Program-made: the position numbers and the translations under genes
DNA from: a virus
IMG/VR virus record: IMGVR_UViG_3300027782_003601
Location: 112,193-176,192 of that record
Reading direction: 5' to 3' (one strand)
Length of the DNA: 64,000 nucleotides
In this document: one piece after another, positions 61,515 to 64,000 of the stretch
Layout: each line of letters begins with the position of its first letter
How positions within the stretch are numbered: position 1 is the first letter of the stretch
Notes under the pieces: model-generated
What the model saw: only the letters and a program-made list of their open reading frames with translations
What the model was told of the DNA's origin: nothing
The model's database searches: none

Positions 61515-62247
61515 ATCAAAATTAGTTGTAAGGCAAGTAAACAAAAATATAGCAAAAGATATCATTGTCAATAACCATTATAGTGGTATATGGACGAAGG
61601 TATCTTATGCTATTGGTTTGTTTCATGTATCAAATGATGAACACAAATTCTTTGGTGGAGTTAATGAAAAACTTATTGGAGTAGCTTGTTATGGTGACCC
61701 AGTTGGTAGACATTCCGGCGCATCAATTTCGGAACTATTGGATAGAACTGAAGTATTGGAATTGACACGATTATTTGTATTTGATGGATATGGTTCTAAC
61801 ATTGAAAGTTGGTTTGTTGGTAAATCATTTGAATGGTTGAGAAAAAATGTACCACATATTAAAGCATTGGTATCATATTCAGACCCAAAAGCAGGTCATT
61901 TAGGAACTGTATATCAAGCAACAAATTGGATTTATCAAGGAAATAGAATCAGACCAAATGATAGTTGGTCTTTTAAATGGAGTGAGGATGATGAATGGCA
62001 TCATAGTAGAACATCATTTGTAAGATATGGTACTAATGACCCAAAAGCAATTCAAACAATGGTATCAATGCCATTTTGGATTAAGAAAGAACCGAGAAAA
62101 CATCGTTATGTTTATATACTTTTGAATGGTAGAGAAAGAAAGAAATTATTAAAATCTTTAAAGTATCCATCATTACCATACCCAAAAGCAAAGGAGGAAT
62201 TTATTGAAGAAATACATAAATTAGAACCAATTGAAAGAATTAAATAA
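61483..62247 (+). CDS. Mom-like putative DNA adenine modification protein, copy 1
   Basis: The 254-residue protein shows the pattern of the Mom family (GNAT-like fold; phage Mu Mom adds a methylcarbamoyl group to adenine N6). Features are NNHYSGIW (30-37), IGVACYGDP, EVLELTRLFVFDGYGSN, 'ALVSYSDPKAGHLGTVYQAT', NWIYQG, and a terminal basic RKHRYVYILL. Mom helps a phage evade restriction. Substrate and reaction are inferred by similarity and could differ. It is followed by a diverged tandem copy. The start MKELNKLYCDTSK is shared with that copy. Confidence 0.65.
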   Translation: MKELNKLYCDTSKLVVRQVNKNIAKDIIVNNHYSGIWTKVSYAIGLFHVSNDEHKFFGGVNEKLIGVACYGDPVGRHSGASISELLDRTEVLELTRLFVFDGYGSNIESWFVGKSFEWLRKNVPHIKALVSYSDPKAGHLGTVYQATNWIYQGNRIRPNDSWSFKWSEDDEWHHSRTSFVRYGTNDPKAIQTMVSMPFWIKKEPRKHRYVYILLNGRERKKLLKSLKYPSLPYPKAKEEFIEEIHKLEPIERIK

Positions 62248-62262
62248 GTTATATTGTGATAC
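62231..62262 (+). repeat. Direct repeat at start of Mom-like gene 2
   Basis: Partner of 61483-61514. The upstream gene's stop region is duplicated with it, which explains the identical 17-base overlaps. Confidence 0.9.
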
Positions 62263-63034
62263 GAGCAAAGTATCTATTAGAGAAATCAATAGTAATGTAG
62301 CCAAAGAGATTATAGTTAAAAAACACTATACTCACGCTTGGACTGCTTGTAGATATGCATTAGGTATATTTTACAAAACTGATAATCAAAATGTAATTGG
62401 TGATGATGAAATCCTAATTGGATGTATGGTTTATGGATTTCCAGTAGGAGCTAGAGCATCTACATCGGTATGTGAGGGATTGACAAAAGATAACATTTTA
62501 GAATTGACACGATTATATTGCGATGATGGTTATGGTTCTAATATTGAATCATACTCATTAGGACAATCATTCAAATGGTTTAAAGAAAATGATAAAGCAA
62601 TTAAAGTATTAATTTCTTATGCAGATAATGGACAAGAACATTTGGGTGGTATTTACCAAGCAACAAATTGGATTTATCAGGGATTAAATACAGATATTGC
62701 TTTAATGCCAAATTATGGTATTTCATTATCGGATTCCCCATTCAAATGGATTCATAGTAGGACTGTATTTACCAAATGGGGTAGTGGTAATTTAGAACAT
62801 CTTCGTAGAGAAATCGGTAAAGATGGTTATAAACAATTTTGGAGAAGAGAAGAGCCACCAAAACATAGATACATACAAATCATAGGAGCAGATAAAAAAG
62901 ATAAAAAAGATTTGATTAAGAGGTTAAAACATGAGGTTAGACCCTATCCTAAGAATGCTAGAGAATACAATAAAGGAGTAGAAATGCACACTACAATAGA
63001 ACCGGATTCAGAAATATCCGTTAAGTTTTGGTAA
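62231..63034 (+). CDS. Mom-like putative DNA adenine modification protein, copy 2
   Basis: The 267-residue paralogue of the preceding gene has the same blocks: KKHYTHAW, IGCMVYGFPVG, ILELTRLYCDDGYGSN, VLISYADNGQEHLGG, IYQATNWIYQGL, and KHRYIQII. The start is a TTG aligned with the ATG of copy 1, and no nearer Met exists. The copies are well diverged in protein, with a different loop around residues 150-200, so they may recognise different sites or substrates, or act as a heteromer. It overlaps the end of copy 1 by 17 bases, the same overlap copy 1 has with its upstream gene. Confidence 0.62.
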   Translation: MKELNKLYCDTSKVSIREINSNVAKEIIVKKHYTHAWTACRYALGIFYKTDNQNVIGDDEILIGCMVYGFPVGARASTSVCEGLTKDNILELTRLYCDDGYGSNIESYSLGQSFKWFKENDKAIKVLISYADNGQEHLGGIYQATNWIYQGLNTDIALMPNYGISLSDSPFKWIHSRTVFTKWGSGNLEHLRREIGKDGYKQFWRREEPPKHRYIQIIGADKKDKKDLIKRLKHEVRPYPKNAREYNKGVEMHTTIEPDSEISVKFW

Positions 63035-63058
63035 TACCAATAATTTTTCGTATATTTG
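63027..63058 (+). promoter_or_regulatory. Bacteroidota-type promoter before the ParB-like gene
   Basis: TTTG (63027-63030), 20-base spacer, TATATTTG (63051-63058). It overlaps the end of Mom-like copy 2. Confidence 0.75.
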
Positions 63059-63063
63059 ATAAC

Positions 63064-63077
63064 ATTGTTGCAACAAT
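63064..63077 (+). promoter_or_regulatory. 14-bp palindrome at the expected start of transcription
   Basis: ATTGTTGCAACAAT is a perfect palindrome beginning six bases past the -7 box, a typical position for an operator. The ParB-like product encoded downstream, or the small HTH protein, could bind it. This is a positional inference. Confidence 0.45.
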
Positions 63078-63109
63078 AGTGGTTAATCAACACTTAAAAC
63101 TGATTAGAA

Positions 63110-63153
63110 AAGGTCATTATCTTTGTGGTAATAAGCACCCGAACTTGGACCTT
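63110..63153 (+). other. Leader hairpin of the ParB-like mRNA
   Basis: A 6-bp stem (AAGGTC / GACCTT) closes a 32-base loop that contains a second TATCTTTG-like box (63118-63125) without a good -33 partner. It may be a leader structure or a second weak start site. Confidence 0.3.
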
Positions 63154-63184
63154 AAATTTATTAAATAACTAAAAAAGACTAAAA

Positions 63185-64000
63185 ATGTCAAAAACAAAAC
63201 AAAACGCTCCCGTCATTGAAGGCGTTACCGAAAAATTTGATGAATTATACCCTGTAAACTTATTAACATATGGGGAAGATAATTATGATTTGTATTACGA
63301 TAAAGATGATAGTTCGTATTATACAGATTTAAAAGCATCCATATATGACTATGGATTAAAATCTCCAATACTTGTATATTCAACAGATGAAGTTAAATCT
63401 GGAAATACAAGATTGAGAGCGTGTATTGAATTAGGATATGAATATATTCCTATTGTTCGTTCAATATTAGATAAGCCAAAGGATAAATTTTCTAACCTTA
63501 TGGCTTTACAAATGGAAAATCAAACCAGACCTAGTAATCTTCGTAGACAATACAACCAAATATACAAAACCATTTCAGCATATGAACAGGTTAATAATAA
63601 AACTTGTTCGGCTAATATTATTGAAAAAGAGATTTGTACAGCTGCACAAATGAGTTACAATCAATATAAAAATCTTTCTACTTTAGAATCAAACAGACCT
63701 GATTTATTTCAACGAGTAATTGATAGTAATGGTTCTAAACTTTCCCCTGGAAAAGCTATTGAGCTAATGAAGCAAGATTTATTAAAATCAAAACAACTTA
63801 ATATATCCAAAGCTTTAGAAAACGCTGTTACTAGAGAAGATGTAACATATGCAGTTAATGCTGTTTCAAATGCATTAAATACAATGTTTGGTGTTAAAAT
63901 TAATGGTAGAGATGGTAGTCAAATTAATGCATTCAATAACATACAACAAAATACAATAGGTGGTTTAGTTCATGAAGTATTTACTAATGCTATTGCACAT
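63185..64000 (+). CDS. ParB-like nuclease/partition-domain protein (runs off window)
   Basis: At least 272 residues are present without a stop. The N-terminal domain has the ParB/Sulfiredoxin-type pattern: a strand with a DYGLKSPILVYS helix-strand, then SGNTRLRACIELGYEYIPIV (72-91), in which the G-N-T-R-x-R motif is the nucleotide-binding box of ParB. A helical middle follows (NQTRPSNLRRQYNQIYKTIS), similar to ParB DNA-binding regions. A further region (about 240-272) leads off the end and may be a nuclease or other effector domain. It has its own promoter and a palindromic operator-like site. The role is uncertain: DNA binding, CTP hydrolysis or nuclease. Confidence 0.75.
   Translation, partial: MSKTKQNAPVIEGVTEKFDELYPVNLLTYGEDNYDLYYDKDDSSYYTDLKASIYDYGLKSPILVYSTDEVKSGNTRLRACIELGYEYIPIVRSILDKPKDKFSNLMALQMENQTRPSNLRRQYNQIYKTISAYEQVNNKTCSANIIEKEICTAAQMSYNQYKNLSTLESNRPDLFQRVIDSNGSKLSPGKAIELMKQDLLKSKQLNISKALENAVTREDVTYAVNAVSNALNTMFGVKINGRDGSQINAFNNIQQNTIGGLVHEVFTNAIAH

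Overview
This window is a contiguous piece of a large, strictly lytic-looking tailed phage of the T4 superfamily (contractile tail). It is very A+T rich and every convincing gene is on the + strand. The host is most likely a Bacteroidota (Flavobacteria-like) bacterium. Four intergenic regions carry the host-type promoter TTTG-N19-20-TAnnTTTG (before about 47.1, 51.5, 52.4 and 63.2 kb), and start codons are preceded by A/T-only leaders with no Shine-Dalgarno. These inferences come from promoter architecture and gene content, not from a database match. No tRNA, integrase, repressor, lysis gene, transposon or CRISPR array was seen.

Layout. 0-8 kb is the head module: small core proteins, gp21-type prohead protease, a Dps/ferritin-like protein, gp22-type acidic scaffold and gp23-type major capsid protein. 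8-11.8 kb is the neck (gp13-, gp14- and gp15-like). 11.8-35.7 kb is an unusually large adhesin/fibre region: repeat-rich Ser/Thr/Ala/Asn fibre proteins (up to 2188 aa) ending in C1q-like, fibrinogen-like, beta-helix, FN3-like and S74-chaperone modules, with cassettes copied between genes. 35.8-47.1 kb is the tail: sheath gp18, tube gp19, a gp26/gp51-like overlapping chaperone pair, tape measure, gp48/54-like, LysM/gp53-like and a hub-like protein. At 47.1-48.4 kb lies a compact family-A DNA polymerase-like gene, then two probable late proteins (48.4-51.0 kb). 51.1-63.0 kb is replication and metabolism: small unknowns, a DUF1599-like protein, gp32-like SSB, UvsX/RecA, 5'-3' exonuclease, GroES, DnaB-type helicase, NrdB, NrdA, PhoH-like ATPase, thioredoxin, a small HTH protein and two tandem Mom-like putative DNA-modification proteins. 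A ParB-like gene runs off the right end.

How it works together. Two promoter classes fit a temporal programme. Host-type promoters precede replication genes. A single-box motif TATATTTATA, resembling both the host -7 box and the one-box layout of T4 late promoters, precedes structural genes. Hairpin-U terminators follow the capsid and tail-tube genes. NrdAB, thioredoxin and the DUF1599-like protein would supply nucleotides; SSB, UvsX, helicase, exonuclease and perhaps the PolA-like protein would copy and recombine DNA; GroES would assist folding; the Mom-like pair may chemically protect phage DNA.

Main points for a second look: the Dps-type ferroxidase spacing in a head-cluster gene; a candidate +1/-2 frameshift at a T7 run in the gp26/gp51-like overlap; a large structural gene broken by tandem in-frame TAG codons that two compensating one-base changes would repair; the mini PolA; the tandem Mom-like genes; the gp32-like leader hairpin; the putative late-promoter motif; and extensive cassette shuffling in fibre genes.
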